Part shown: piece by piece, positions 1-12,513 of the stretch
Position numbering within the stretch: the first letter of the stretch is position 1
Layout: each line of letters opens with the position of its first letter
From: Tubiluchus corallicola
Lineage: Eukaryota; Priapulida; Priapulimorpha; Priapulimorphida; Tubiluchidae
Assembly: GCA_030141605.1 (NCBI GenBank)
Contig: JAQGDQ010000516.1
Location: 29,160-93,159, forward strand
Reading direction: 5' to 3'
Length of the DNA stretch: 64,000 nucleotides
The notes under the pieces: model-generated
What the model was told of the DNA's origin: nothing
The model's database searches: none
The model's input: the letters and a program-made list of their open reading frames with translations, nothing else
Translations under genes and position numbers: made by a program

Positions 1-1899
1 CAAAGAAGCTTGATACCTGTATGACCAGGGAAAGGAGAGATAAGCTCTAACAGTTTCTTGAAGGAAAGCTACCTGAATGCAGCGAGTACTGGCAAGAATT
101 TAAAGTTCTCCTGCAAGAAGCTGCTGAACATACCTTTGGTAAGACGAAGAGATACAACAGCTGCTGAGAGACAAGAAACTCAACAGGAAGGCTCTCAGAG
201 ACTGCATCAGAACCTTTAAAAAAACCATTGGTTCCAGAAAAAAAGCGGAAAATACAGAGCAGTTTTCACAGGAAAAGAATCATGGAGAATTCTATGCAAC
301 ATTAAATGAAGTTTACGGTCCAAGATCCAGGAGTTCACATCCTGTACTCTCGAAAGATGGCGTTCTTCTCACCTCCTCTGAGGAAATTAAAGACAGATGG
401 GTGGAACATTTCAGTGAACTGTTGAACCAACCTTCTGAAGTAGATATAACCATTTTGGAAGAAATTGAACAGCATCCTATAGATGAATCATTAGATGTAC
501 CAATCACGGAAGTTGAGTTGGATCAATAACTCAAAAACACCAGACTCCTGGTCCGGATGGTGTGTTACCTGGAGTTCTTGTACACGAAGGTGCTCGCTTG
601 AGAACTTTCCTGTTCACAATCATCACCTTATTCTGGACCACAGACAACTGATGGAAAAATCAAGGGAACAACGAAGGGACATGTACACTGCCTTTGTTGT
701 CTTCACCAAGACGTTTGATACAGTAAATCTGGATCTGCTCTACAAAATTTTTGGGAAAGCTTGGCTGTCCCCCAAAGTTTATACAGATAATCAAGAAGCT
801 GTGCTCAAATGTTCATGCTAGATTCATCGTTTACGGCGAATTGACAGAACCTTTTGAATATAATAGTGGCGTAAAACAAGGGTGTAAATTAGCACCTACC
901 CTATATGGTATTTATGCTGCGGTTTTATTATGGCTTGCCTACAAAACCATAGGCCACCAATACAGCATCAAAACCAGGTTTAGATACGACGGTGACTTAT
1001 TTGACCTCAGGAGACTCAAAAGTAAGACCAAAGTCTTCACGGAATACATCAGAAAGGCACAGTACGCCGATGATATAGCAATCTTCAGCGATTCTGCTAT
1101 CGGTCTGCAGATTTTGCTTACAGCATACAACGAAATGGCTAAAAAGATGGATTACTAAAACTGAAACCATGTGCATTGGACCTCTAGTCGAGTTTTTCAT
1201 AGATGGTGAAAAACTGAAGAATGTAAAGCGTTTCAAGTATCTCGGTAGTTATGCAACCGAAGAATGTTTGATGAAAGAAAAGCTTACATCACGCATCCAA
1301 GCAGTGTCCTGTGCATATGGAAGACTACGAAGTAGAGTTTTCGACTCACATAAACTACCTCATCAACGAAAATCAAAGTTTACAATCAGTGCCTGATGCC
1401 CTTACTACTTTACGGGTGCGAAACTTGTACTCTTTATTATCACCAAGTCAGACAGCTTCGCACTGTACAACAACGTCACTTGAGAAGGATCTTGAAAATC
1501 AAATGGGATGATTACATTAGTAACGAAGAAGTTTTAACTCTTGCAGGTATTGAAGACATCGAAATCAAATTGGTAAGAAGTAGACTGCGCTGGTTGGGCC
1601 ATGTATCTAGAATGGATAATGAGAGACCAGTGAAAGCCCTTTTGTATGGGGAACTAACAGAAGGGACACCCCCCATTGGACGCCCTAAGTTAAGATACAA
1701 GCATACCTGTAAAAGTTCTTTGAATCGTAGTGAAGTTCTGGATGAATGGCAAAGAATCGTTGAAGATCGACCATCGTGGAGAGCAACAATGTGGAAAACG
1801 TGTAATAAATCCAATGAGAAAAGAGCCAGTGCATATGAGAAAAGAAAAGAAAAGAAAAGAAAAGAAAAGAGGAAGAAGGCCACACCTAAGGACAATTAG
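1..1899 (+). mobile_element. 3' part of a decayed RTE/BovB-like non-LTR retrotransposon (LINE)
   Basis: Conceptual translation across several frames gives reverse-transcriptase blocks in the normal order: a linker region with FYATLNEVYG (about 290-320), TPGPDGVLPGVL (about 540-575), a KTFDTVNLDLLYKIFGK block (about 705-755), GVKQGCKLAPTLYGIY (868-915), the catalytic QYADDIAIF (about 1060-1086), KNVKRFKYLGSY (about 1217-1250), and the C-terminal LLYGCET...RWLGHVSRMDNERPVKALLYGEL region (1400-1650). The reading frame changes several times (near 530, 640, 760, 1158 and 1390) and stops interrupt it, so it cannot encode an active enzyme. The endonuclease half would lie before base 1. The clade call rests on the style of the C-terminal block from memory; another LINE clade is possible. 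Confidence 0.85.
1838..1872 (+). repeat. (AAAAG)n microsatellite at the end of the LINE ORF
   Basis: About seven AAAAG units lie inside the last codons of the LINE open frame. Short tandem tails at the 3' end are common in RTE-type elements, so this may mark the original 3' terminus, with the frame reading through it. Confidence 0.9.
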
Positions 1900-3700
1900 T
1901 CAATTAGTGATTTTTCACACTTAATGAACTCTGTTATTCACTACTGTATATATTATTTTTAAATTGTGTTTATATTTTGATCTGTTTTTCATCAAATGTG
2001 TTCCGCCCGTTTCGGGCTAAGGCGTCGTATATGAATATGCTAGTTTACAGAAACATAGTAAGCTTAAACGCTTATACAAGAAACGGTTAAACCAGAGACT
2101 ACCGCTATAAAACAGTGTACAAAATGCTACAAAATCATTTTTCTTTTTTTTCTTAACATCTACAGAACAGTTTTTGGACCTCCAAATAATACAGTTGGCT
2201 CTTGCACATAATAAATATCTCTGGTAACTCAGTACATGCCTCATATCCTTAATAAATACTATGTTCCAACACAATTGATTTTAATAGTTTCTGGTTATAA
2301 GCTTTGAGTTTGAAAAACAAAAGAGAAGGAGAGATGGGGAAAAGGAGCGTATTGAGTAAAAAGGCTTAGAAAACACCAATGTATCACTGGCAACATTTTA
2401 TCTACTTTCAGAAAGATATTTCAGGTGACTTCAAAAGAGTTCTGTTAGCTCTGATCAATACCTGATCTTCCCCACATTAGTTGCACAACTTGCAACAAAA
2501 TAAATTACTTCAAACTTAAAAGTACATGTATAATTAAAAACCTAATTACGTACTTTGTGTATAATTAATGTCAGCAATTGTTCATGACGTTAACAAAAAG
2601 AGTGCAGAACATCCGTACAATACTTGCTTTACTTAATTTAGTTTTTATTTACATAGTGAATTTGAAGTATACTTTACATATAATAATACGCATGTGGAAT
2701 GTTTTGTTAATTGAATATACACTTTTAACTTGCTAGAGCGATTTAACACATCTAACTATAATTCGTAATAAAAAGCTGTACATTTCCATAATGCACATGT
2801 TTAACCCCCATCCTGTGATGATTTGTTTGCTGTGAGTATATATGATCCACAGGCCTTGCTTCGATACAATATGACTTTCCAATGAAAGTGCTCCAATTTT
2901 CAAAAGTTTAACATTAAATTTCCCTGTATTTCAAGTTAGATTTAACAATTCAGTATTATTCATTGTGAATTTAAACCACTATCAATGCCAGTCTTAGCTT
3001 GTAAGATTTCAGATAATTAGTTGGTCACCTATTAGAACTTCAGACTCAGAATGAATCAAAATTGGAGACCATCTAATTAGCTAGAAATCACGCTCTAACG
3101 CAAGTTACGTAGCAGTGAAAACTTCTAAACCGGACGGCCAGTTGTATGCGGTAAACTTTGGACAATGATGCTGCTGTGGAACACGGTACAGTTTAGCAGT
3201 CGTGGCATCTAATTTGTATGCAGACGGTTCCTGGCTCCAGTCCACGCTCTACTCCAAATTCTTCACTTTTCCTTGTATTCAAATTTGATTTCAAAATAGA
3301 ATTAATCGTGCATTTGTACCATCTTTAATAGGTATCTTGAAATGTAGGAATATAAAATAATATTATTTAATTGTCAATGGGAATGTCAGGATCAAAATTA
3401 ATTGAAATTGGATAAATATAATTAGTTACAGAATCGCTCTAGTGCGAGAACCTAAGACTGGAAATGCTGATCTGGTCGGCCATCTATTAAACAACAATGA
3501 TTTGTCATGTTCACTGCGGAACATAATACTCTACCAGTTATTGATAGTTGTAACCAAAAGCTTAGATCAATGGCTCCATTACAAGCCGTATTCCAATCTT
3601 TCCATCAGTAATAATCTTGTTGTTATTAATATTATAATTAACTCCTAGTAAAAATAGGATGACAAATCAAAAATCATAATAAAAGCTTAACTTAATTTTT
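1900..3700. other. AT-rich non-coding stretch
   Basis: No convincing exon is seen on either strand. A small perfect stem (gcccg-ttt-cgggc) lies at about 2007-2019, just after the LINE and possibly within its 3' UTR. A tRNA-like segment lies near 3200. The rest is featureless AT-rich sequence. Confidence 0.6.
3190..3255 (+). repeat. tRNA-like (SINE or pseudogene) segment
   Basis: The stretch has a pol III A-box-like block (tagcagtcgtggc, from about 3194) and, some 40 bases on, a B-box-like block (ggctccagtcc, about 3233-3243). It ends in ctctactcca, which resembles a tRNA 3' end. No full cloverleaf can be drawn, so it is a decayed tRNA or a tRNA-derived SINE head. Confidence 0.4.
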
Positions 3701-3757
3701 ATGCTCAAAAACGTGTACTGTTTTTGCTAGGACTTGCGCCATTAACGAACATGTACC

Positions 3758-3898
3758 ATGGTCGAAGAAATAGACAATGAATTAACACTAGCTAAAGCGT
3801 GTTTTTGGCAGTTGATTGCCGGTATTGCTGCAGTTGTACAGTTGTTATGCACGTTTTCTAAAAATGTAAAGAGAATTCTGATGAATTTGTTAAATTAA
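3758..3898 (+). CDS. Possible small hydrophobic ORF or first coding exon (unassigned)
   Basis: An ATG in good Kozak context (accATGG) opens a 46-residue frame starting MVEEIDNELTLAK and containing one hydrophobic helix (FWQLIAGIAAVVQLLCTF). It is preceded by a good acceptor (tgtttttgctag at 3719-3730) and contains a possible donor (AAT|gtaaag at 3867/3868). It could therefore be an exon running from 3731 to 3867 rather than a complete gene. I found no downstream exon to join to it and do not recognise the peptide. It may be chance. Confidence 0.2.
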   Translation: MVEEIDNELTLAKACFWQLIAGIAAVVQLLCTFSKNVKRILMNLLN

Positions 3899-4021
3899 CT
3901 TGCAGTATACATTTGACATAACCTTTTTGCTATATGCTTTTTCACAAATTCTTGGAGTGTGGTATTGTCTGTCAAAACTGGTTAGATTGTAATGTTAACC
4001 CTATCTCTAAAAAAAATCTAG

Positions 4022-4775
4022 TGTAGGGCGCCGAGTAACCCTCTAGCCAAAGTAGGACACTTCCGGTAAAACGCATGTGCTAAATTTCCGAAAAAGCAGT
4101 GTCGTACTTGGGCAGCCCAGGTAGGACACTTGCGATTTCTGTCGAGAATTATGACATAATGAAACGTAAAACTAAATTTGTTTTAGAAAAAAGTAACGTT
4201 ATAATATTATGATGGATGACACTCCTTGACAATTTACAATGTATTTTGTACAATAATATCATCATTATTATTAGCTCCATTAATATCATCATAACATTAA
4301 ACTAAGTATGTAACATTTTAACGAGAGAAACTATGTAGGGCACATAACTCGCTAACCCATTTGCTTAGTAGAAAACCATTATTTGTCCAAGAGGGAGTGA
4401 AAAAGATTACCTGTCTGTGAAGCAAGACAAAATAAAAAATGATAATTATACCCTAAGCAAATGTCGGAATCACCTAAAAAGTGCACTTATTTCACTTCAA
4501 AGAACATTAATATTGGCAAATATTAATAATACTAGCTCAGAATAAAATTATTGTAGTTTATCAGATGTATAATAAATTATTCAACGTGTATTGACGTTTT
4601 TAATTATTATTACATAAACAAGGAGAAAGCACGGTATCAGTATGCTTAACGAACTCAATTCGCGACCTGTCTCTAGTGTCCTACTTGGGCAGCCCATGTA
4701 CGACGCGTCCTACTTGGGCTAGCCTATGTATGTCAATTGTCCTACTTCGGCTAATGGCTTACTCGGCGCCCAACA
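4022..4775. mobile_element. Non-autonomous DNA transposon with GGCGCC-type terminal inverted repeats
   Basis: The left end begins tgtagggcgccgagtaacc. The right end, reverse-complemented, begins tgttgggcgccgagtaagc, and similarity continues for about 38 bases. Both termini carry further inverted copies of a 'gtaggac..gggc' block (around 4049-4130 and 4677-4745). The pentamer TCTAG stands on both sides (4017-4021 and 4776-4780) and looks like a target-site duplication. There is no coding capacity. The superfamily is undetermined; a 5-bp duplication would fit some hAT or Transib elements. Confidence 0.8.
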
Positions 4776-4853
4776 TCTAGTACCAATTTGACATGTGATG
4801 AATTGCACCCCATTTCTCTAACTGCTGTTGTTTCTAAGTCTCTCTTTTTCGGA

Positions 4854-5869
4854 CAGTATACTCTAAGTCCTCGCTTAACGACGCTAATGTGTTCCAACAA
4901 AACACGTCATTAAGGCAACCGTCGTTATGAGAAGTTACAATGCCTTCCATAGAACACAATGTAAAAGCATTCAGTTGCCTTCCACACCCAAAGATTAGTA
5001 ATGCTTGGCTTATGTAAAAGTGTTCAGTAAGTTGCTATACAGGACAAGAATCAATAATGCCTGGCAATGTAAAGCTTTCAGTTGCCGTGCTGTACAAAAA
5101 TGCTTGGCTCATAAATAAAACACTAAACAGGATGTTTGTTCCTGACAATTTTTAACTAAACGCTAAAGAAAACTAAAGTTTGTAGTGAAAATTCAATTTT
5201 GAAACTTTCTTCATTGACGTATCTTCCTTTGGTTGATCCTGTTTCTTCTTTCTTCTATGCTTGTTTTTTGCAAAAAAATCTTGTGTTGGTTGCATAGACT
5301 CTCTTTTTTCTGCTAAACCTTCTTTTCAACACTGTAAAGCATTAGCAACATCTTGTCCCACTTCTTAATTTCACTCTCTAACTGAATTTTTTTCACAAAA
5401 AATTCAAGTCTTACACCAATACTGTATTTTGTGCAGACACTTTATGTAGATGTTTATCCCTAGCCATTTCTGATTAACGCTCCTGAGAATATTTCTAGTG
5501 TTGTTCTTCCGACAGTGTAAATACAAATAAAGTGAAGGCAGCAATAATACAATAATGTAAACATAAGAGATTTTTATCAGTGGAATTTCACCTCTAGGCA
5601 CTTGGGAAAGTGCTATAGTAATTAGCGTGTGGTCAGCAATGAATCGTCACTACAGACCTGTGTCTGCTTATTACGATTTAGATTTTTTTAGATATTATTA
5701 CTGTGATTTCTGTTAATAGGGCTAGTGTAGCAAACGTAATTTCAGTACTTGAAGGCCGAAAAATTGTCTTTAAATCGATTCATGGATCGTTAAGTGAATA
5801 AAAGGTGTCAAAAGAACAGCATTGTTAAAACGAAATATCGCTAAACGGGGAGTCGTTAAAGGGCACCTG
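4854..5869. mobile_element. Old Tigger/pogo-like MITE, copy A
   Basis: The left end (cag..aagtcctcgcttaacgac near 4854-4883) and right end (gtcgttaaagggcacctg, to 5869) form imperfect terminal inverted repeats. Internal words such as 'ctaatg..ttcca', 'ttccatagaga/aca..aatgtaaaa' and 'gttaaaacgaaa' are shared with the copy at 35709-36453. The ends are diverged and no clean TA duplication can be read, so the limits are approximate. Confidence 0.65.
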
Positions 5870-6099
5870 AAGTAGGTTTCAAAAAAATTGCCTTAAAAAA
5901 TTATACTACTTTACAGCAATTTCATGCACATATCGTATTCGCGTTGAAAGGAATTTAACAGTAATGGCAAATTTTTTTCTAGGCCACTACATGATTTACG
6001 TGAACACAATTCTAAATTATTTGTACAGTACTCTCGCACTAATATCAGAGCCCATTTCTTCTCTTCTTGTGTTGTGGACCCCTGGAATTCACTTATGTG

Positions 6100-6560
6100 T
6101 GAAAGTTAATGCGGCAAATTGATGAGGAGACACCGTCAAAAACCCTATTATGGTTAGGTCTCTTAGACTTCGCAAGCAAGTTTTGCGCTTCCTTGACTTT
6201 CCCGTGCACGGCCTTGCTATGTACCGCCTTAAGTGGTATTTATGTAGCATATACGGATGCAGATGCGTTTTCCAACTGCGGAAATCAATAGGAAATAGCT
6301 GCAGACAAAGAATAAGGCATACCTAAGCTGCATAAACGTGTGCATTGAAAACAATATAAACTGGTTTTATCAATTCCAAACCCCTAAAAATGCATCTGCA
6401 GCGCCACTTTACTATGTACATGGAGCCGCAAATTACCTCATCATTGTGTACCACGGCAACAGCGATACTACTGTTCATGGTGAGGTGGTCTTTGGCGCCA
6501 CCGCAGCACACAGGGTTGTCGAGCAAGCATGCATATGCCACATAGTGTTGCAGTTAATAT
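6100..6560 (-). repeat. Dispersed repeat, inverted relative to the copy at 16340-16550
   Basis: The reverse complement of about 6205-6400 matches 16380-16530. Shared words are 'gtttatattgttttcaat', 'cacgtttat/caccgtttat' and 'cttattcttt/cattattcttt'. The copies differ by many substitutions. Open frames across the region are short and look incidental. This is an interspersed repeat of unknown class. Confidence 0.6.
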
Positions 6561-6789
6561 AACAGTTAACAGTTTGACAGCTTTTCAATTATTTACAACT
6601 GTTGCTGCAAAAAAGCTCCAGCACTACCAAACCATTCCTAATTAACCTAATATGTTAATTAGGTTCACTGAAAAAGTTATTTTATAGCTGCTTCCTGCTT
6701 AGAAAATGTAGTAACTGCACATCATTAACACATTCCACTCATGATTATATATGATCGTATCTCGAAAACAGTAAAAAGTGACATACGTA

Positions 6790-7254
6790 CACTCACATCT
6801 CGGTTTGCCGGATCTAGCTAGCTTTTGCGGATATTGGAAGGATTGGACAAAATCTGGACAGTCCCGCATACTACGGACAGTCTGTTGTTTTGTGAGCTGA
6901 TCGCTAGTTCGTGGGCCGCCACTTTGTTTACGTCATTACATCAGTGCAACCAAGCAGCATGTAACGACACGTATGTAGCTTGTATGTAAGCATCTTATTT
7001 AAGCATGTGCAGAAAAAATATAGAGTCAATTATGAGGAGGTATTTGAGTCAATTGCAGACAGTTTTTATATACTTTTGCATAGGAGCAGCCCGTACTAGG
7101 CATTTTTGAGATAGTTATGCAATTGATTCTACATTACCATGAGTCTAAATGCACGGCGTCTACTGTGTATTAGCTTAGTATCAGTAAATACGGGCAATCG
7201 GCAAATTTGGACCGACGTCTCCCTGCTTTTGTCCAGCAAACTGAGATATGAGTG
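6790..7254. mobile_element. TA-flanked MITE (Tc1/mariner-pogo type)
   Basis: The left terminus cactcacatctcggtttgcc is matched by the right terminus, which reverse-complements to cactcatatctcagtttgct. TA dinucleotides stand directly outside both ends (6788-6789 and 7255-7256), as expected for Tc1/mariner-type insertion. The element is 465 bp and has no transposase frame. Family assignment is inferred from the TA target and the TIR only. Confidence 0.8.
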
Positions 7255-7256
7255 TA

Positions 7257-8459
7257 TAATGAATGACTTACAGTTTTAGCACACACAAACCTGCCTTTAA
7301 GCATGTATTTGAAAAATGTGGTTTGTGACTATGTTTTTGTTGATGGGCTAGAACACAATATAAGAACTGCTACAGTTTTTTAAATTTATGTTATAACTTA
7401 ACCATATAACTGATTGCAGTGTAAATAGAACGGAACTTTTTTTGCCACACATCACAGCAAAAGCCCATGTTATGTGATGGAATTAGTAGCACAGTTAACA
7501 AATTGGCAGCAACAGCCAGTCTGCAGTAGACGTAATGGGCATATGTTGATGACGATGATTTGCTGTCTTACATTAATCCCTGACTCTGCAATGTTTATCG
7601 TTGATCCTATCATGTCAGCCCACATAAATCTCACTTTCCGTGTAAAACTACAAATTGAAGCTCCGCCCACAACAATATTATTAAAATTATTGTTTCAACT
7701 AATCAGAAGAAATCACAGGTTCATTACGAGGGGTTGGTGTTGTTCACTATTATTAATAATGGTCAATTAATTTATAGGCTTTGTGAAATGCAGCAAGTAA
7801 TGAAAACAGACAGTGTCCCACTCTGGAATGCCACTCTACAAATTACATGTCCACTATAGTTAATGGAGGTATCTGCACCAGTCCGAAAATTCATTTAGAT
7901 CCCAATGATCTGCATCACGAATCCGTTCGCTCGTCTTTGCCCTGCATTTGATTTAACAACCCAACTGGCTGTAAATTGGATTTATCAACTTTCTAACTAG
8001 TTTTCATTTTCCGTGTTTTTCCGATTGCTTGTTCTAAAATTGCTTGTCCAGTCATATTGTCACAAGTAGTATCTAAGTCGGTCTGACGCAGATTCTATTA
8101 GCTTTGAGGCAGCGATTACTTGACAGAAAATCCTCTTCAATGTCCCATTTTTCCATTTTCCTTATTACTAAATTGCTTTAAAATACTGTAGTACAAGAGG
8201 TGCTAGCGCATAGATTTTGTTTTCAGAATTTCTGTTTATGTGTTACGAAAAGACAACAATGCTAATTATGATAATGCACAACAAGTAACTTTTCCAGTTT
8301 TTTGTTTGGGCACATTACTTTCTATGGGTTTATCCTCTTCCTTTTGGTTTTGTTTTGAATTTTCTTAATTGCAACTCTGCAAAATGTTCTGAAGTTTATA
8401 AAAACAATAATGAATTAAATACAGTAGTAAATTTTAGTACTAATTTTTCTATATTTCAG
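7257..8459. other. Non-coding stretch upstream of MCAT
   Basis: No recognisable gene is seen. The 98-residue open frame at 7474-7770 has no domain I know. Because a splice acceptor stands at 8459/8460, part of this stretch is probably an intron in the MCAT 5' UTR, with the true promoter further upstream and not located. Confidence 0.5.
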
Positions 8460-8504
8460 GCTTAAACATGCAGATGACCAAGCCAGGTTGACCAGTCATC
8501 TGTC

Positions 8505-11500
8505 ATGTTATTATTTAATTTTTATAAATTAAACTGCGAATTTAGTAAAAGCATTCCGTCACATTGGAATAGCTGTGCAATGGAAGCAATGTTGCAGTCT
8601 GTGAAAAATATCTGGATGACTTGCAGTTTTAAACTGCCAGTACATAGTTTTAGAGATCACTCATTGTCAAAGAAATTATGCTGTACTTTGAGGTATCGCT
8701 ATGGTAGTTCTAATTATAGAAATTTAAGCTCCCACAATGGTTCAGAAAGTGATAGTGATGGCTCAGAAAGCGATGGCAGTGATGCAGCTCAATCCTTGTA
8801 TCCAAAAACCACAAACATAAGGCGAAGTCAAGCTTCCAAATCATATCGTCCACCGACGGATCCTGCCAAAACCAGCATACTGTTGTTTCCGGGGCAAGGG
8901 AGCCAGTTTGCTGGAATGGCAAAAGAACTGACCCAGTATCCTAATGTTGAAGAAATGTTCAAAGTGGCTAGTGAGTGTTTAGGATATGATTTGCTGGAGT
9001 TATGTGTACAAGGTCCAAGGTCGGAATTAGACAAAACTGTGCATTGCCAACCAGCTGTATTTGTGACGTCACTTGCAGCTGTTGAAAAACTGCGCTATGA
9101 AAATCCACAGGTAAGGAAATATGACAAACCTAACTACCATTTAACATTGATACTTGAACTGAGCACTCATTGGTTACTCTGAACTGAGAATGATGACTTC
9201 TACTGTACACGTTAAGCCTTTAACTTTTCTGTGTTAATCATGCTAATCCATAGGTCCCACAATTTAACGTAATGTAAAATTTATTTGTGTAGCGAGCTAC
9301 ATCATTTAAAAGCTCATCATGCTGAACAATAAAACACATTTAAAATTCATAAGATATATTAAAATTTAATATACTCAAAAAAATTAATTCATCATAAAAA
9401 ATACAAGCTAAGCAAGTATTTTAAGACGTGTGTTTAGTTTATAAGAATCTAATGAGTTTGGATCTGTTAAACTTTTTGAAAGAATGAGATATATTTTGCT
9501 CTTTATCATCCAATTTAAACTAGTTTGTTAAACCTATTTTGGTGTTAACTTAGAAATACCTATCGAAATTCTGTGGCGTAAGCAATGACTACTTACATTT
9601 GTAAATTTTTTCGCGTTTAAAACAAATACATACCTAGAGGTAGTTACTATAGGATTTGTGAGCATAATAATTCTGTTATTACTGATTTTCAGGCTATAGA
9701 GAACTGTATAGCTGCAGCTGGGTTTAGTGTTGGAGAATACACAGCCTTAGTATTTGCCGGGGCTATCAGTTTTGAAGATGGTATGAATGGAATAGTATCA
9801 AAGTGGTATTAAAATCCTTTATTCGACTTGTTAGGAGCCAAAAGTGATTCCTTCACTCACTCACTATCATACTTTATTCAACTCCAAAAGTATTTATCCA
9901 GTTGAGTTAAAATTTGGTAGGATGATTACATCTAATGATCTAGGGTGTAAAATTGTAGTACTGCTTTGTTAATTAATTATAGCTGCTTAATTAATAATTT
10001 ATATTGTTGACTAAACGAAAGATCATGAAGATCAGGAACGCATGCTACCAAAACTGTAAAGCCCAAGTAATTGTCAAGTGTTTAGATGATTTATCCTTGT
10101 AAACCTTGATGCTCGGGTATAATTTTTTCCTATTGAGTTCAATACCAAGGGCAGTGTTTAGATAATTCACCAGCATTGTTTTGCTCTTTGTTAATGGTAA
10201 TCCCGTAATTTACAGGTAAGAAGAGGAAAAACAGCTCTTGAAATTAATCAGTGAACCATATTAGTGTTGGATATATTGCTTTATTCATTAAAATGATGGA
10301 ATTGCCATTATTAGATCAGTAATTTTTTCCAGCCCTGGATAACAAGCTCTGTGCAATGGAAATTTTGTATTAATTGTTATTTTAACAGCAATTCACATTG
10401 TGAAGATGCGAGCAGAAGCAATGCAGGAAGCATCTGAACTGATTTCTGGAGCAATGGCATCTGTGTTCTTGAACTCCCAGTCAAAACTCAAACTGGCTTG
10501 TGAAATTGCAAAGGAGTATTGCCGAAAGCATAATGTTGAGAATCCAGAGTGTCTTATTGCAAACTACCTGTATCCAGAGTGCAAAGTAATTGCTGGCAAT
10601 GACGAGGTACCAAGTCAATTACTCCTATCACTTAGATACTCCAGACATTTTTGTACATTTAATGTAACTCTAATATGCAAGTCCTTTTCTGCAAAAATAG
10701 TGTAGTAAATGAAAATGCTCAGGTATATTGATGGTTTAGCTGAATGGCTTTTAGCGCAAAGTGCTTAAAAATGAAAGAAGAATACACATTATTTTATTGT
10801 TATGTTGCTGGTAAATTTAAAATTAAGGTCTAAAATCCGTTATTCATTTTTATTGGTGACAAAAATTATGCAGAGTGATAGCATATTATGTTGTAAACTT
10901 TAAATTAAAGATTAAATTCTTTGTGAACAGATTCTGAAGCGTAAGTTATTGCTAAATTTTCTAATATCAGCTTTCACCTTTCACTTGCTCATTTTCTTAA
11001 GCTTATAAATTTTATGTGCAGCCTTTGTTGAGTCCAATAATTATAAATTCCAATTATATAATAAACATATTGATTGCTGTTGTTTGCTTCAGCTTACAAA
11101 TTGTTATTAATGATGCTACATGTAATAAATTTGTTTCACTTCTGACAGTTTGTTTTTGATTTTCACTGATGCTGCACACAATTGTAGCCTATTCAGCAAT
11201 CAGAAGTTATTGTCATAAATTTGAAATTTAGGTTGATTTTAATTCGACTTTTATTATTTGTAAAGGTTTATCAGGACATAGGCATCCCCGATAAGATCAC
11301 TCTGTTTGTTCCCATAAAAATTGTTGTTTTGCAGGCCATAAAGTTTATAGAAGTTAATAAACACGAATTTAATCTGCTGAGGGTGAAGCGACTACCAGTC
11401 AGCGGTGCATTTCATAGCTCACTAATGAAACCAGCTGTGGAACCTTTGCGGAGTGCCTTATCTAAAGTAACTGTAAAAACACCGTTAATACCAGTGCATT

Positions 11501-12513
11501 CAAATGTTGACGGGAAGCAGTACAAATCTCCTGAGCACATTCGTCAACGACTTGAAAAACAGGCGAGTTTTATTTTTCCTTTGTTTAAAATGATATTTAC
11601 ACAACAAATATCAAAATTATCTGTATCTAACAGTCTATTAGACTTGGTACAACAAGGATAACTTTCAGGTATGTCCACTTCTGATAAATAGATGCTAAAT
11701 AAATAAACTGATTAGCTAATGAATAATATGCTTTGTATGCTTACTCTGATGTTAGGAAAGATTGCTAGTCTGAAAAAATGTGTAGCCAAAAAATTGATAT
11801 ACACTTATGAAATTGCAAATGTGATAATACAAAAAAACTTTTGCAATAATGAAATGTACATGTATCATCTTACTCCATTCTGGTGGCGTGGCACTCTCCG
11901 AGCATTTGATGTTTAAAAGGCCAAGATTTGTGCTTTGGTTCTAGTACAATGCCAAGGCCCTACGTTCCTAAAAGAATGAAATGAATTAAGTGAATAACTT
12001 GAAAAAAGCTGGCTTGGCAAAAAGATCTGTCGACATAATAATAACATTTAAGCCAAGGCGATTAATGATGTCGGCCAGAAATATCCAGGAATTATACTTT
12101 TCAAAACAAGCTACATCATTGGTGTTAGATAACAGAGGCAGAAAGTGCATTTCACTGATTGTCTGCTGCATTTCTAAAGCTCCATAACTAGTTGCCACAC
12201 AGTCAGAGCATACACAAAACAGATTATAAAATATTCATCTGTATTAGTACTGACACAGTTAACTAGGAATGTTTTGATGAATGCATGTTCGTGAGCATAA
12301 ACAAAACTACATTCAAAATAGCAAATTAACATTGTTTGTCAATTCTAGGTTTACCGTCCTATCAAATGGGAACAGACTATGCATGTTTTGTATGAAAGAA
12401 CACAAGGTGTAGCTTTTCCTAAAACCTATGAGGTTGGACCTGGAAAACAGTTAACGGCAATTTTAAAAGTGGTCAACCAGAAAGCCTTTGACAGCTGCAC
12501 AACAGTAATTTAG
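8505..12513 (+). CDS. MCAT: Malonyl-CoA:acyl-carrier-protein transacylase, mitochondrial (5 exons)
   Basis: The enzyme moves malonyl groups from CoA to mitochondrial acyl carrier protein in type II fatty-acid synthesis. Coding exons are 8505-9110, 9693-9780, 10389-10606, 11335-11562 and 12349-12513, with matching phases, giving 434 residues (human about 390). Visible sites are the GQGSQ loop (130-134), nucleophile Ser214 in GFSVGE, malonyl-binding Arg239 in KMRAEAMQEASE, and catalytic His331 in LPVSGAFHS. The last exon carries IKWEQTMHVLYER and FPKTYEVGPGKQL. The N-terminus is basic and Cys/Ser-rich, followed by an acidic SESDSDGSESDGSD linker, consistent with a mitochondrial presequence. In-frame stops lie between the upstream acceptor (8459/8460) and ATG 8505; an ATG at 8580 could also be used. 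Intron 4 starts with GC (CAG|gcgagt) and is required to keep frame. A possible polyA signal lies at 13657-13662. Confidence 0.93.

Noticed and set aside
8710-9034. Minus-strand open frames over MCAT exon 1
   Set aside because: They are shadows of a well-supported exon with the GQGSQ motif on the plus strand.
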